Part shown: positions 1-5,387 of the stretch, piece by piece | How positions within the stretch are numbered: the first letter of the stretch is position 1 | Layout of the letters: each line of letters starts with the position of its first letter | Assembly: GCA_964561525.1 (NCBI GenBank) | Contig: CAZLPY010000042.1 | Span: forward strand, 1 to 9,121 | DNA from: CAZLPY01 sp964561525 | GTDB taxonomy: Bacteria; Patescibacteriota; UBA1384; CAJBMM01 | Reading direction: 5' to 3' | Length of the DNA stretch: 9,121 nucleotides | The notes under the pieces: generated by a model | Seen by the model: the letters and a program-made list of their open reading frames with translations, nothing else | What the model was told of the DNA's origin: nothing | The model's database searches: none | Program-made: the position numbers and the translations under genes

Positions 1-549
1 AAAGTGGCTAATATGAGCCTCGGCGGTAAGGGCAAAAGCGATAATAACTGTGGCAATTCAAATAACGACGCCATGCACCTTGCTATCTGCAACTCCACCA
101 AAGCCGGTATTACCTACGTGGTGGCAGCAGGAAACAGCGGCGCAAACGCCAACACCGAAACCCCGGCTGGCTATGACGACACCGTGATTACCGTTTCTGC
201 TTTGGCAGATTCTGATGGCAAACCAGGCGGTAAGGGTGCCGCCACCCAGTATGGTCCAGACGATACGTTCGCCACCTTTAGCAACTACGGAAATGTGGTA
301 GATATCGCGGCGCCAGGGGTGGCGATCCACTCCACCTGGAAAAACGGAGGCTACAACACTATCGATGGCACCAGCATGGCTACACCACACGTTAGCGGTG
401 GAGCCGCGTTGTATCTAAAATCACATCCTGGCGCAGCCTGGAATCAAGTCCGGGATGGGTTGGTAGCAGCAGGCGAAAAGAATGGCGCCGGCCACTCCGA
501 CCCATCCGGCAAGCATCCCGAGCCCGTCCTCCGCGCCTCAAAATTATAG
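1..549 (+). CDS. Subtilisin-like serine protease (S8, proteinase K-like), C-terminal part
   Basis: This is the 3' end of a subtilase gene; the reading frame is open from base 1, so the start, the catalytic Asp and the catalytic His lie upstream of the window. Visible are the VANMSLGG substrate-binding strand, the oxyanion-hole Asn in AAGNSG (codon 133-135) and the nucleophile Ser in GTSMATPHVSG (codon 373-375). These motifs and their order are those of family S8, closest by eye to proteinase K-like enzymes. Two cysteines (codons 49-51 and 88-90) could form a disulfide, which would fit a secreted enzyme. The protein stops about 57 residues after the active Ser, with no added PPC or cell-wall domain. 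Subtilases hydrolyse peptide bonds, usually outside the cell; export is inferred because the signal peptide is not in view. Family call is very secure, the substrate is unknown. Confidence 0.95.
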   Translation, partial: KVANMSLGGKGKSDNNCGNSNNDAMHLAICNSTKAGITYVVAAGNSGANANTETPAGYDDTVITVSALADSDGKPGGKGAATQYGPDDTFATFSNYGNVVDIAAPGVAIHSTWKNGGYNTIDGTSMATPHVSGGAALYLKSHPGAAWNQVRDGLVAAGEKNGAGHSDPSGKHPEPVLRASKL

Positions 550-563
550 ATGCGATTACTTCT

Positions 564-642
564 TGTCACCTCGTGTGAAACGAGAGATCCCATTAGTTTT
601 AGCACTGACAAGATTTCTCCTCAAGTAGTCGTCGAAATGACA
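564..642. repeat. Degenerate dispersed palindromic repeat (BIME-like)
   Basis: Ends are inverted (TGTCA at 564-568, TGACA at 638-642). The left half holds a hairpin CTCGT-gtgaa-ACGAG followed by AGATCC, and the right half reads AGATTTCTC then CGAAATGACA. This is the layout of the widespread GTCATTTCG...GAGATTTCTC...CGAAATGAC intergenic repeats, but diverged. It fills most of the gap between the protease stop and the XRE promoter and may also help end protease transcription; no T-tract terminator is seen. Confidence 0.45.
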
Positions 643-651
643 AAAGACAAG

Positions 652-670
652 ATAACATATATGTTATACT
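652..670 (+). promoter_or_regulatory. Perfect 16-bp palindromic operator overlapping a -10 box
   Basis: Bases 652-667 (ATAACATATATGTTAT) are a perfect palindrome. Bases 665-670 read TATACT, a good -10 hexamer, sharing its first three bases with the palindrome. No convincing -35 is seen at 16-18 bp. XRE antitoxins of the HigA/HigBA type commonly bind such palindromes to repress their own promoter, so autoregulation by the adjacent gene is the natural inference. Transcription from this box would begin close to base 677, giving a very short leader. Confidence 0.6.
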
Positions 671-686
671 AACAATGGAGATGCCA

Positions 687-971
687 ATGAGAAAAATGCA
701 ATCTTGGGATGAGTTTGATAAAGAGCTCCTAAAAGATCCGGAAGTTGCGGCAGAATACGAACGGCTACGCCCTTATTATGAAGTTGCATCGCAATTAATT
801 GGCGCTCGGATTAAGCTTGGACTGACCCAGAAACAACTGGCAGAGAAGTTAGGCACCAAACAATCTGCAATCGCACGCCTAGAATCTGGAGATGCCAACA
901 TTAGCCTTGAACACCTAGAAAAAATTGCTCATTCTCTTGGGCTAAAACTCGATATCCGGCTGAAGGCATAA
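687..971 (+). CDS. HigA-type XRE-family transcriptional regulator (orphan antitoxin-like)
   Basis: A 94-residue protein with an N-terminal helical segment (SWDEFDKELLKDPEVAAEYE, residues 6-25) and a Cro/C1-type helix-turn-helix at about residues 36-90 containing LTQKQLAEKLGTKQSAIARLESG. This N-terminal 'DPE..AEY' plus XRE layout is typical of HigA-like antitoxins of RelE/HigB toxins. In-frame ATGs lie at 675, 681 and 687; I chose 687 because GGAG (677-680) sits 6 nt before it, while earlier ATGs would overlap or precede that site. A HigB toxin would be expected immediately upstream or downstream, but upstream is only the operator and a repeat, and downstream is a convergent gene. It is therefore an orphan antitoxin or a plain regulator. 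The 16-bp palindrome just upstream suggests it represses itself. Confidence 0.85.
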   Translation: MRKMQSWDEFDKELLKDPEVAAEYERLRPYYEVASQLIGARIKLGLTQKQLAEKLGTKQSAIARLESGDANISLEHLEKIAHSLGLKLDIRLKA

Positions 972-1002
972 GAAAAACCGGAGGCGCCTTATCCTCTATT
1001 TT
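972..1002. terminator. Weak possible bidirectional terminator between convergent genes
   Basis: An A5 run (973-977), the short stem GAGG (981-984) / CCTC (993-996) and TTTT (999-1002) lie between the XRE stop and the convergent SIS stop. The stem is short with a bulged A/T extension, so this is weak. It shares a 16-mer (gaaaaaccggaggcgc) with the probable terminator at 2322-2361, which is the main reason to list it. Confidence 0.3.
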
Positions 1003-1930
1003 GTTCCGTCGGGCACAGTCGTTACTTTGCCGCCGAGCGTGAAGGTGTTGCCGACGTGCATCACATTTGCCAGGTGATCCATCAACAGATTGGCCTGAGT
1101 GATCAGGGTAATCGGGCTAAGCTGCTCCGATAGCTGTTTTTCAGAAAGCTCAACGACGAGGGCGCTACTTTTGCTGCTCAGCGTATTTTTCAAAGCGGCG
1201 ATCCGCTTGGCATCTTTGCCGCTACTATTCAGTACAATCACCACCGTATCGTCAGCCGTTTCCTTTGGGCCATGGTCGTATTGTGCTACCGACATGGCTG
1301 TCCAAGCCAATTTGGTAGTTTCGCTTAAGGTAAGAGCCGCTTGATAAGCTGTACCCAAATTTGGCCCGCTACCAATCACATAACGACCTTTAACCGCACG
1401 ATCATTGCTGTATTGTGAAATCTGTTGCGCCAATGTTTTACTGCTTGCATCAAACTGAGCAAAACGCGACTGCAGTGCCTCAACTGCTTGACTAGGATCG
1501 ATACCCAAACCAAGATACAAGGCAATCAGTGTGTTGACGTATGAATTGTTGGACGAAGCCTGCTCTACTCCTGCATGAAGCTGAACTACCTGCTTGGTTT
1601 TTGGTGACTTGGCCAAGGCGGAATGAGGATCGTTGGTGATAGCCACCACAGCCTCAAACTTTTCCAAATTCCACACCGTCTCCGAGCTCTCACCGGAATA
1701 GGAAATCAGCACTCCGCGTGCCTTTGTAGCATCACCTAAATAATAGTAATACTCCGAGGCAATCTGCGGATTGATGTTCGCTCCACAATACAATAAGGTG
1801 AGCGGCGCAAAGTACGATGAGCCCATACCAAGATACGGCACGCCGGTTGGCAGCCCAAGCCCACGATTTTTTCCACGCATTCCTCCGCCCGTTGCGGAAT
1901 TTCCTCAATCTCCTGCCGTAAACCCTGCAT
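996..1930 (-). CDS. Tandem SIS-domain sugar-phosphate isomerase-like protein, with N-terminal frameshift
   Basis: Two SIS (sugar isomerase) domains like the isomerase half of GlmS, without a glutaminase domain. Domain 1 carries GMGSSYFAP, the phosphate-binding SYSGESSET and ITNDPHSALA; domain 2 carries YVIGSGPNLGTAYQAALTLSE and the YDHGPKE loop. Relatives (GlmS C-half, AgaS, FrlB) act on amino-sugar or fructosamine 6-phosphates in the cytosol; the exact substrate is unknown. The uninterrupted frame covers only 996-1880. The natural start is ATG at 1928-1930, with AAGGAG (1936-1941) 5 nt upstream, beginning MQGLRQEIEEIPQRAEECVEK. That segment is in another frame and joins the main frame at an A6 run (1867-1872 on the complement): one extra A would give a 311-residue protein reading VEKNRGLGLPTGVPYLGMG. 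It is either a sequencing or assembly error or a real lesion. The gene stands alone and converges on the XRE gene. Confidence 0.85.
1867..1872 (-). other. Frameshift site at A6 homopolymer in the SIS gene
   Basis: On the minus strand the codons are gtg gaa aaa atc. Upstream the RBS-linked frame gives a family-like N-terminus; downstream it turns into non-family sequence (CQPACRILVWAHR) while the -1 frame gives LPTGVPYLGMGSS. A single extra A here restores one 311-codon frame. The site does not match a classical X XXY YYZ slippery heptamer in the zero frame. Confidence 0.7.
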
Positions 1931-1987
1931 TGCTACTCCTTTTATGTACACTCTAAATGCTAGCTAAATAAGATCACAAACAGTGTT

Positions 1988-2016
1988 ATTTTACCACAAA
2001 TAATAGGCTGCATGAA
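1988..2016 (-). promoter_or_regulatory. Possible promoter of the SIS gene, back to back with the plus-strand promoter
   Basis: On the complement, TTCATG (2011-2016) and TAAAAT (1988-1993) are spaced by 17 bp. The -10 is good, the -35 matches the consensus at only three positions. Its -35 directly abuts the -35 of the divergent promoter at 2017-2045, so the two could compete for polymerase. Confidence 0.25.
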
Positions 2017-2045
2017 TTGACTAGTAATTGCTTTTATGATATACT
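2017..2045 (+). promoter_or_regulatory. Near-consensus sigma70-type promoter for the 54-aa membrane protein
   Basis: TTGACT (2017-2022), a spacer of exactly 17 bp and TATACT (2040-2045), with an extended -10 TG at 2037-2038. Transcription would start near 2052, giving a leader of about 28 nt that includes the GGAGG at 2066-2070. It is the best-formed promoter in the window. Confidence 0.75.
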
Positions 2046-2079
2046 GTAATTAACAACTTGGGATAGGAGGATGGTCATC

Positions 2080-2244
2080 ATGTCTCACTATTCAAATAGT
2101 CGAGATGCCAATCCCGTTTGGGGAATCCTGTTCGTCGCCGTGATTTGCCTGCTCGGTGCTATAGCCCTCGGCTCGATCTTCGAAAAAGATGAGACCGGGT
2201 GGCGTAAGCAAGCCAACCCTCCGGCCACCGCCTCGCTCCAATAA
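2080..2244 (+). CDS. Small single-span membrane protein (54 aa)
   Basis: A short gene with all expression signals: a strong promoter at 2017-2045, GGAGG at 2066-2070, ATG at 2080 and TAA at 2242-2244. An in-frame ATG at 2071 directly touches the GGAGG and so cannot use it; 2080 has a 9-nt spacing. The product begins MSHYSNSRDANPVW, then has a hydrophobic stretch of about 20 residues (GILFVAVICLLGAIALGSIF, residues 15-34), then a charged segment EKDETGWRKQ and a Pro/Ala-rich tail. One membrane span with a short polar N-terminus is predicted by eye. I recognise no family. It is monocistronic, followed by two hairpins (2283-2310 and 2322-2361). The promoter and RBS quality make it much more likely real than a chance reading frame. 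Confidence 0.65.
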   Translation: MSHYSNSRDANPVWGILFVAVICLLGAIALGSIFEKDETGWRKQANPPATASLQ

Positions 2245-2282
2245 CCCGCCAGCGGCCGCATTCTAAAGTCCCCGCAGTATCA

Positions 2283-2310
2283 AGCCCTCCAGCGTCCGCG
2301 CCCGAGGGCT
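2283..2310. other. 7-bp perfect inverted repeat after the small membrane protein gene
   Basis: AGCCCTC (2283-2289) and GAGGGCT (2304-2310) pair perfectly around a 14-nt GC-rich loop, followed by AAAATTT instead of a T tract. It could be a transcript-end or mRNA-stabilising hairpin for the 2080-2244 gene; it does not meet the usual terminator pattern. Confidence 0.3.
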
Positions 2311-2321
2311 AAAATTTGCAT

Positions 2322-2361
2322 GAAAAACCGGAGGCGCGATATGCACCACCGGTGATTTTTC
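2322..2361. terminator. Probable bidirectional terminator
   Basis: A5 (2323-2327) plus CCGG (2328-2331) pair with CCGG (2349-2352) and T5 (2356-2360), with a TGA bulge between the two stem parts. The symmetric A-stem-stem-T form suits the convergent genes on either side (2080-2244 + and 2387-2716 -). Confidence 0.5.
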
Positions 2362-2386
2362 TCCCTGGCTATTAAGCAAGCATCAG

Positions 2387-2716
2387 CTAACCGTAAAACG
2401 TTGCGATACTATAGTGCTGGCATACCAGCTCCAAGCTCACGTCGAATGCCTCTTCTGGCAAGCTCTTGAAGTACTGATCGAGTGCATCGCGGAGCTTTTC
2501 GGCACCCACCCTATCCACGCGCACGGTCACCTTTTTCTTATTACTGATGATCGCGTATTCCTTCCCCGTATCCTCATCGAAATAAACAGGCCCCCCATTG
2601 ACGATGATCTTGAGCATGTGTCGTTCTCGCCTAAGCTCAAAGTCGCCCCAAACCCAATCGTCGTGTCCCGAAGGTTCGGACAGGACTCCGATATCTGATT
2701 TTTCTGGTTCTTGCAT
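2387..2716 (-). CDS. Hypothetical protein (109 aa)
   Basis: I do not recognise this protein. An open frame extends back to 2779, but the ATG at 2714-2716 is preceded at 6 nt by AAGGAG (2723-2728), so I start there; it also avoids overlap with the gene upstream. The product begins MQEPEKSDIGVLSEPSG, is soluble and acidic at both ends, and has a likely beta-rich middle (HMLKIIVNGGPVYFDEDTG then KKVTVRVDRVGAEKL) followed by a helical segment ending DALDQYFKSLPEEAF. There are no transmembrane segments, and no metal or nucleotide motif stands out. It lies 52 bp downstream of the 2769-3191 gene on the same strand, so the two probably share a transcript. Reality is supported by the RBS and codon structure; function is unknown. 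Confidence 0.65.
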   Translation of the reverse strand: MQEPEKSDIGVLSEPSGHDDWVWGDFELRRERHMLKIIVNGGPVYFDEDTGKEYAIISNKKKVTVRVDRVGAEKLRDALDQYFKSLPEEAFDVSLELVCQHYSIATFYG

Positions 2717-2768
2717 CGCTATCTCCTTAAGGGTTAGTGGGTTGAATAACTGTTTGGGACGCAGAACA

Positions 2769-3191
2769 TCACCAATCATTGTTCTCTTCGTATGGCCCGA
2801 TGTCGTAGGGCTCCGTACTGCCTGTCATTGTCGGATTAGTTACTACTGTTCGCGGCGCCCTGATGCGCGTTATGGCTTCCTCCATCGTGATTTCTTCCAG
2901 AGAAACGCCGAGCGTCTTCTGCAAGATCTCGACGCTCTCTTCGGTCGTACAGTGCAAGTACACAAAGAGGCAGGGCTCGGACAGGCAGGCGAACGGAATG
3001 TTCGATCCCGGAAACACAGCGAGATACGTGCCGAGCAGTGCTGCCATAGTCCACGGAGAATCCTGGTTCGTTACCCAGATTGCAACGTTGCCCGGTTTGT
3101 CCACGCCGACTTTTATCGCGAGTTCATCCGCAAACTGCGGTTCTCTGTCATCGATTCGAACCTGAGAAGCACGGAAATACAAATCCTTCAT
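2769..3191 (-). CDS. Hypothetical protein (140 aa)
   Basis: Unrecognised. ATG at 3189-3191 with GAGGGA (complement of 3198-3203) 6 nt upstream; stop is TGA at 2769-2771. The protein begins MKDLYFRASQVRIDDREP and appears soluble, with an alternating hydrophobic stretch NVAIWVTNQDSPWTMAALLGTYLAVFPG, an isolated PFACLSEPCLFVYLHC segment with three cysteines, and an acidic tail ending PYEENNDW. The middle segment VEILQKTLGVSLEEITMEEAI looks helical. The gene is the first of a likely two-gene transcript with 2387-2716. Its leader holds a perfect 7-bp inverted repeat (3217-3236). Plus-strand frames across the same bases (for example 2598-3245) lack ribosome binding sites and are discarded. It may belong to an accessory or lineage-specific set. 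Confidence 0.65.
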   Translation of the reverse strand: MKDLYFRASQVRIDDREPQFADELAIKVGVDKPGNVAIWVTNQDSPWTMAALLGTYLAVFPGSNIPFACLSEPCLFVYLHCTTEESVEILQKTLGVSLEEITMEEAITRIRAPRTVVTNPTMTGSTEPYDIGPYEENNDW

Positions 3192-3216
3192 GATTTATCC
3201 CTCTTGTTGTTTATGT

Positions 3217-3236
3217 GCGACACACAAGCGTGTCGC
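3217..3236. promoter_or_regulatory. Perfect inverted repeat GCGACAC-N6-GTGTCGC (possible operator or leader hairpin)
   Basis: GCGACAC (3217-3223) and GTGTCGC (3230-3236) pair perfectly around ACAAGC. It lies 13 bp beyond the RBS of the minus-strand gene 2769-3191. Related sequence recurs at 3283-3288 (GTGTCG) and 3296-3305 (GCGACAACAC), so the intergenic region carries several half-sites of one motif, as operators do. A hairpin in the 5' leader is the alternative. Confidence 0.45.
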
Positions 3237-3246
3237 TTGGTGTAAC

Positions 3247-3275
3247 TTGACAATTTACTATATAAATGCAATAAT
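3247..3275 (+). promoter_or_regulatory. Candidate promoter for the TrmB-like gene
   Basis: A consensus TTGACA (3247-3252), 17 bp, then AATAAT (3270-3275). If used, the transcript starts near 3282 and carries the entire repeat at 3315-3447 in a leader of about 190 nt before the TrmB-like start at 3473. Confidence 0.45.
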
Positions 3276-3314
3276 TGGTATAGTGTCGTGGAGTTGCGAC
3301 AACACCCGCCTTTC

Positions 3315-3447
3315 TGTCATTCCCGTGACTTGTCCTTCCGTAGCCGTGGGTAGGAGGAAGACGGGAATCCAGTATAGCTAGCCAATCGTCCCGTGGCATC
3401 TATGCCGCGATTCTGGATCCCCGACTCGCTACGCTCTCGAGGATGAC
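3315..3447. repeat. Dispersed palindromic repeat, copy 1 (left border of regulator pair)
   Basis: A composite element: left arm TGTCATTCCCG...CGGGAATCCAG with an internal TCCT/AGGA stem, a variable middle, and right arm CTGGATCCCCG...GAGGATGAC. The outer ends are inverted, as in BIME-type elements. It is clearly similar to 5120-5246 in the same orientation. The right end is 26 bp from the TrmB-like start codon, and the stray ATG at 3443 is part of the repeat. Confidence 0.85.
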
Positions 3448-3472
3448 AATCAAATATACATATAGGAGAAGT

Positions 3473-4300
3473 ATGCTCGAAGAAATTTTGACTAACTTAG
3501 AGCTGGACGCAGATGAGATTAAAACCTATCTCACCCTTTTAGAAAGCGGTCCTATAACTGCCGGAGTACTTGCAAAAAAGATGGCCGTACCGCGGCCTTC
3601 GCTCTATGGCTTTTTGGAGCGCTTACATCAGCGCGGCTTGGTCAGCGAGCAGCTTAATTTTGAGAGCGTCAAAGTGTTTGCAGCCGAGCCACCCGAAAAG
3701 GTGAGTATGCTATTTGATCAGCAAATTGAGCATCTGCAAAAGCAACAGCATTTATATAAAGATTTTTTGCCCGAGCTTTTAAAAACTCGCGCCACCAAAT
3801 ACTTAAGCCCTAAATTTCAACTGTTCGAAGGCCAAGATGGAGTACGGCACGTCTTAAAAGACATGCTGCTGTATCACGATATAGAAACGCAGGCCTTTTG
3901 GCCGATTAAAGCGATGATTGATATTTTGGGTCCTGACTTCTTTCGCTACCTAAACAAAGAACGCATTAAATCGAAGCTATTTACCCGGGCTATTTGGCCG
4001 GAATCTCAAGTAGTAGACGTCGCTAGCCATCCTTACTTAGGAGTAGGCAGCGAATTTAAGCGTGAAATTCGTATTGCCCCCAAGCAAATCGATTTTTCGA
4101 TGGGTTATTGGATGTATGCCAACAAAGCCGCCTTTATCTCCAGCCGCAAGGAAAGCTTTGGGTTTATTATTGAAAGCACCGAACTTACCGAGATGTTACT
4201 AACGCAATTTGAGATCATTTGGGCAATGTCGAAGCCGATAAAAGTAAACGAGACCATGACAAAAGCGTTCATCGATGAACTTAAATCCCAAAAAACTTAA
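3473..4300 (+). CDS. TrmB-family transcriptional regulator
   Basis: A 275-residue protein. Residues 1-60 form a TrmB-type winged helix: MLEEILTNLELDADEIKTYL, then GPITAGVLAKKMAVPRPSLYGFLERLHQRGLV, with recognition helix around residues 40-52. A helical, probably dimerising segment follows (about 72-100, QQIEHLQKQQHLYKDFL), then LFEGQDGVRHVLKDML, the usual entry into the TrmB effector domain, which binds sugars in characterised archaeal members. The ligand here is unknown. The frame is open to ATG 3443, but that codon lies inside the repeat; ATG 3473 has AGGAGA (3464-3469) just upstream and starts the conserved domain. The gene converges on 4281-5108 with a 20-bp 3' overlap. A candidate promoter is at 3247-3275. 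Confidence 0.88.
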   Translation: MLEEILTNLELDADEIKTYLTLLESGPITAGVLAKKMAVPRPSLYGFLERLHQRGLVSEQLNFESVKVFAAEPPEKVSMLFDQQIEHLQKQQHLYKDFLPELLKTRATKYLSPKFQLFEGQDGVRHVLKDMLLYHDIETQAFWPIKAMIDILGPDFFRYLNKERIKSKLFTRAIWPESQVVDVASHPYLGVGSEFKREIRIAPKQIDFSMGYWMYANKAAFISSRKESFGFIIESTELTEMLLTQFEIIWAMSKPIKVNETMTKAFIDELKSQKT

Positions 4301-5108
4301 TAAACCGCTTGCGGGTGATTTCGGCCTTTCGAGGGTTATGTTCTACCGAAAGCACAGCCCGCACTCGCTTTTGCGATAAATGAATGACCTTTGCTAAATC
4401 GAGCGCCTCCCAGTTGGGAGTTTCATGATACAGGCGATCAATCTCAGCGCTGGTCTCTTTATCAATCTTTAACCCCACCAGGTAGTCATCTACCAAATCA
4501 AAATACCATCCCCGCTCTTTATGGTATGGGCTCTCCGCGTAAGAGTACTCCACTACATCCTTGGGCCAAAACTTTTCGGCCCATTTATCCAAAAATGTAG
4601 CGTTTCCCATAATCAAATAAAGTCGCGCCCCAGCGTGGCGGAGAGATTGGATATATTGATCCTCCTGCTCGGTTTGCAGCAAGTGATACCACGGGTGTGG
4701 GCTGTAGCCCACAATCCGCTTATCATGTGCCTTATTTACTGCTACTAGCAGCACTTGCGACCAAAAGTTATTCAGGGTGTTTAAGTTGGTAAAATGCCAG
4801 GATTTCCTGTGATTTAGCCCTGGCAGGATGGCGTCAAAAGTGGTTGCATCAAGATAACGCTGTTTCATCTGATCAATCAATGCCACCACGTCCAATACCC
4901 ACGGGATGCGAAGGGAATAGTGCGTTCTGTGCTTGGCTACCACTCCAAAGTGATGTAGTTTGCGTAATTCTTTATAGACCGCCTGAACAGAGTAATCTTT
5001 GCCGACACCGTTAACAGCCTCAAGTAATTGCGCTGCCGATTGATTCGGCTGCAGCATGAGCAATTGAACTATTTTTTCTTCTAATCGTGGCTTGCTTTGA
5101 AGGATCAT
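4281..5108 (-). CDS. Winged-helix transcriptional regulator with TrmB-like C-terminal region
   Basis: A 275-residue protein. Residues 8-66 look like a winged helix: RLEEKIVQLLMLQPNQSAAQ, a recognition helix around YSVQAVYKELRKLHHFGVV, and wing HRTHYSLRI. The rest is a mixed alpha/beta region (VGYSPHPWYHLL, ARLYLIMGNATFLDKWAEKFWP) and a late block GWYFDLVDDYLVGLKIDKETSAEIDRLYHETPNW. This resembles the corresponding block of the facing TrmB-like protein (a Y..Y..N/DD..., strand, polar turn, then a helix containing W), so a shared sensor fold is inferred but not proven. ATG at 5106-5108 has AAGGAG (5115-5120) 6 nt upstream. That RBS touches repeat copy 2 at base 5120. A TATAAT (complement of 5281-5286) is the likely -10. 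DNA binding is likely; targets and ligand are unknown. Confidence 0.75.
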   Translation of the reverse strand: MILQSKPRLEEKIVQLLMLQPNQSAAQLLEAVNGVGKDYSVQAVYKELRKLHHFGVVAKHRTHYSLRIPWVLDVVALIDQMKQRYLDATTFDAILPGLNHRKSWHFTNLNTLNNFWSQVLLVAVNKAHDKRIVGYSPHPWYHLLQTEQEDQYIQSLRHAGARLYLIMGNATFLDKWAEKFWPKDVVEYSYAESPYHKERGWYFDLVDDYLVGLKIDKETSAEIDRLYHETPNWEALDLAKVIHLSQKRVRAVLSVEHNPRKAEITRKRFIKFFGI

Positions 5109-5119
5109 GCCTTTCTCCT

Positions 5120-5246
5120 TGTCATTCCCGCGACTTGTCCTTCCGTAGCTTTAGCGAAGGAGGAAGGCGGGAATCCAGTATTGACTGTTCGGCGTATTAC
5201 AAAATTTGTACCGCGAATCTGGATCCCGCATCTCGTGCGGGATGAC
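5120..5246. repeat. Dispersed palindromic repeat, copy 2 (right border of regulator pair)
   Basis: Same structure and orientation as 3315-3447: TGTCATTCCCGC...GCGGGAATCCAG with inner stem TCCTTC/GAAGGA, then CTGGATCCCGCA...TGCGGGATGAC. The right arm folds as CCCGCA-tctcg-TGCGGG. The outer stem base pair next to CCCG is C-G here and T-A in copy 1, a compensatory change. Its left end touches the RBS of the minus-strand regulator, so the element is in that gene's leader if the promoter lies beyond it. Confidence 0.85.
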
Positions 5247-5280
5247 GGAATAATTAATATCATTTTAAACTTTTAGTTTA

Positions 5281-5286
5281 ATTATA
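5281..5286 (-). promoter_or_regulatory. Candidate -10 box for the winged-helix regulator
   Basis: The complement reads a perfect TATAAT, but the sequence 17 bp upstream (CAAATA) is a poor -35. If used, transcription would start near 5274 and the repeat at 5120-5246 would be part of the leader. The surrounding 5247-5310 is AT-rich and may also hold the promoter of the plus-strand operon, which I could not place. Confidence 0.25.
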
Positions 5287-5387
5287 CGCCATATTTATAC
5301 ATTTATTTGAGATGCATGTCAAATTACTCTACAGTACCCTATTCTACTCAAATCTCTGGGCAGAAACACCTTAACACGGAGCGGGGC

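Noticed and set aside
564..642. CRISPR array or leader
   Set aside because: Only one palindromic unit, no regularly spaced repeats here or elsewhere in the window.
1861..1880. Programmed -1 ribosomal frameshift in the SIS gene
   Set aside because: The zero-frame codons gtg gaa aaa atc do not form an X XXY YYZ heptamer and no stimulatory hairpin is evident; an indel is simpler.
2598..3245. Plus-strand 215-aa frame over the two minus-strand hypotheticals
   Set aside because: No RBS, crosses both genes and their intergenic gap, Arg/Cys/Ser-rich random composition.
3443..3472. Extended N-terminus of the TrmB-like gene from ATG 3443
   Set aside because: That ATG is the GGATGAC end of the dispersed repeat; the domain start and RBS point to ATG 3473.
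3315..5246. Repeat-flanked block as an insertion sequence or composite transposon
   Set aside because: No transposase or target-site duplication is seen; the repeats are palindromic intergenic elements, not IS ends.
5307..5387. Longer start (TTG 5307 or ATG 5316) for the two-TM LLRP protein
   Set aside because: No usable RBS upstream of either; ATG 5388 has GGAG at 6 nt. The longer form is not excluded.
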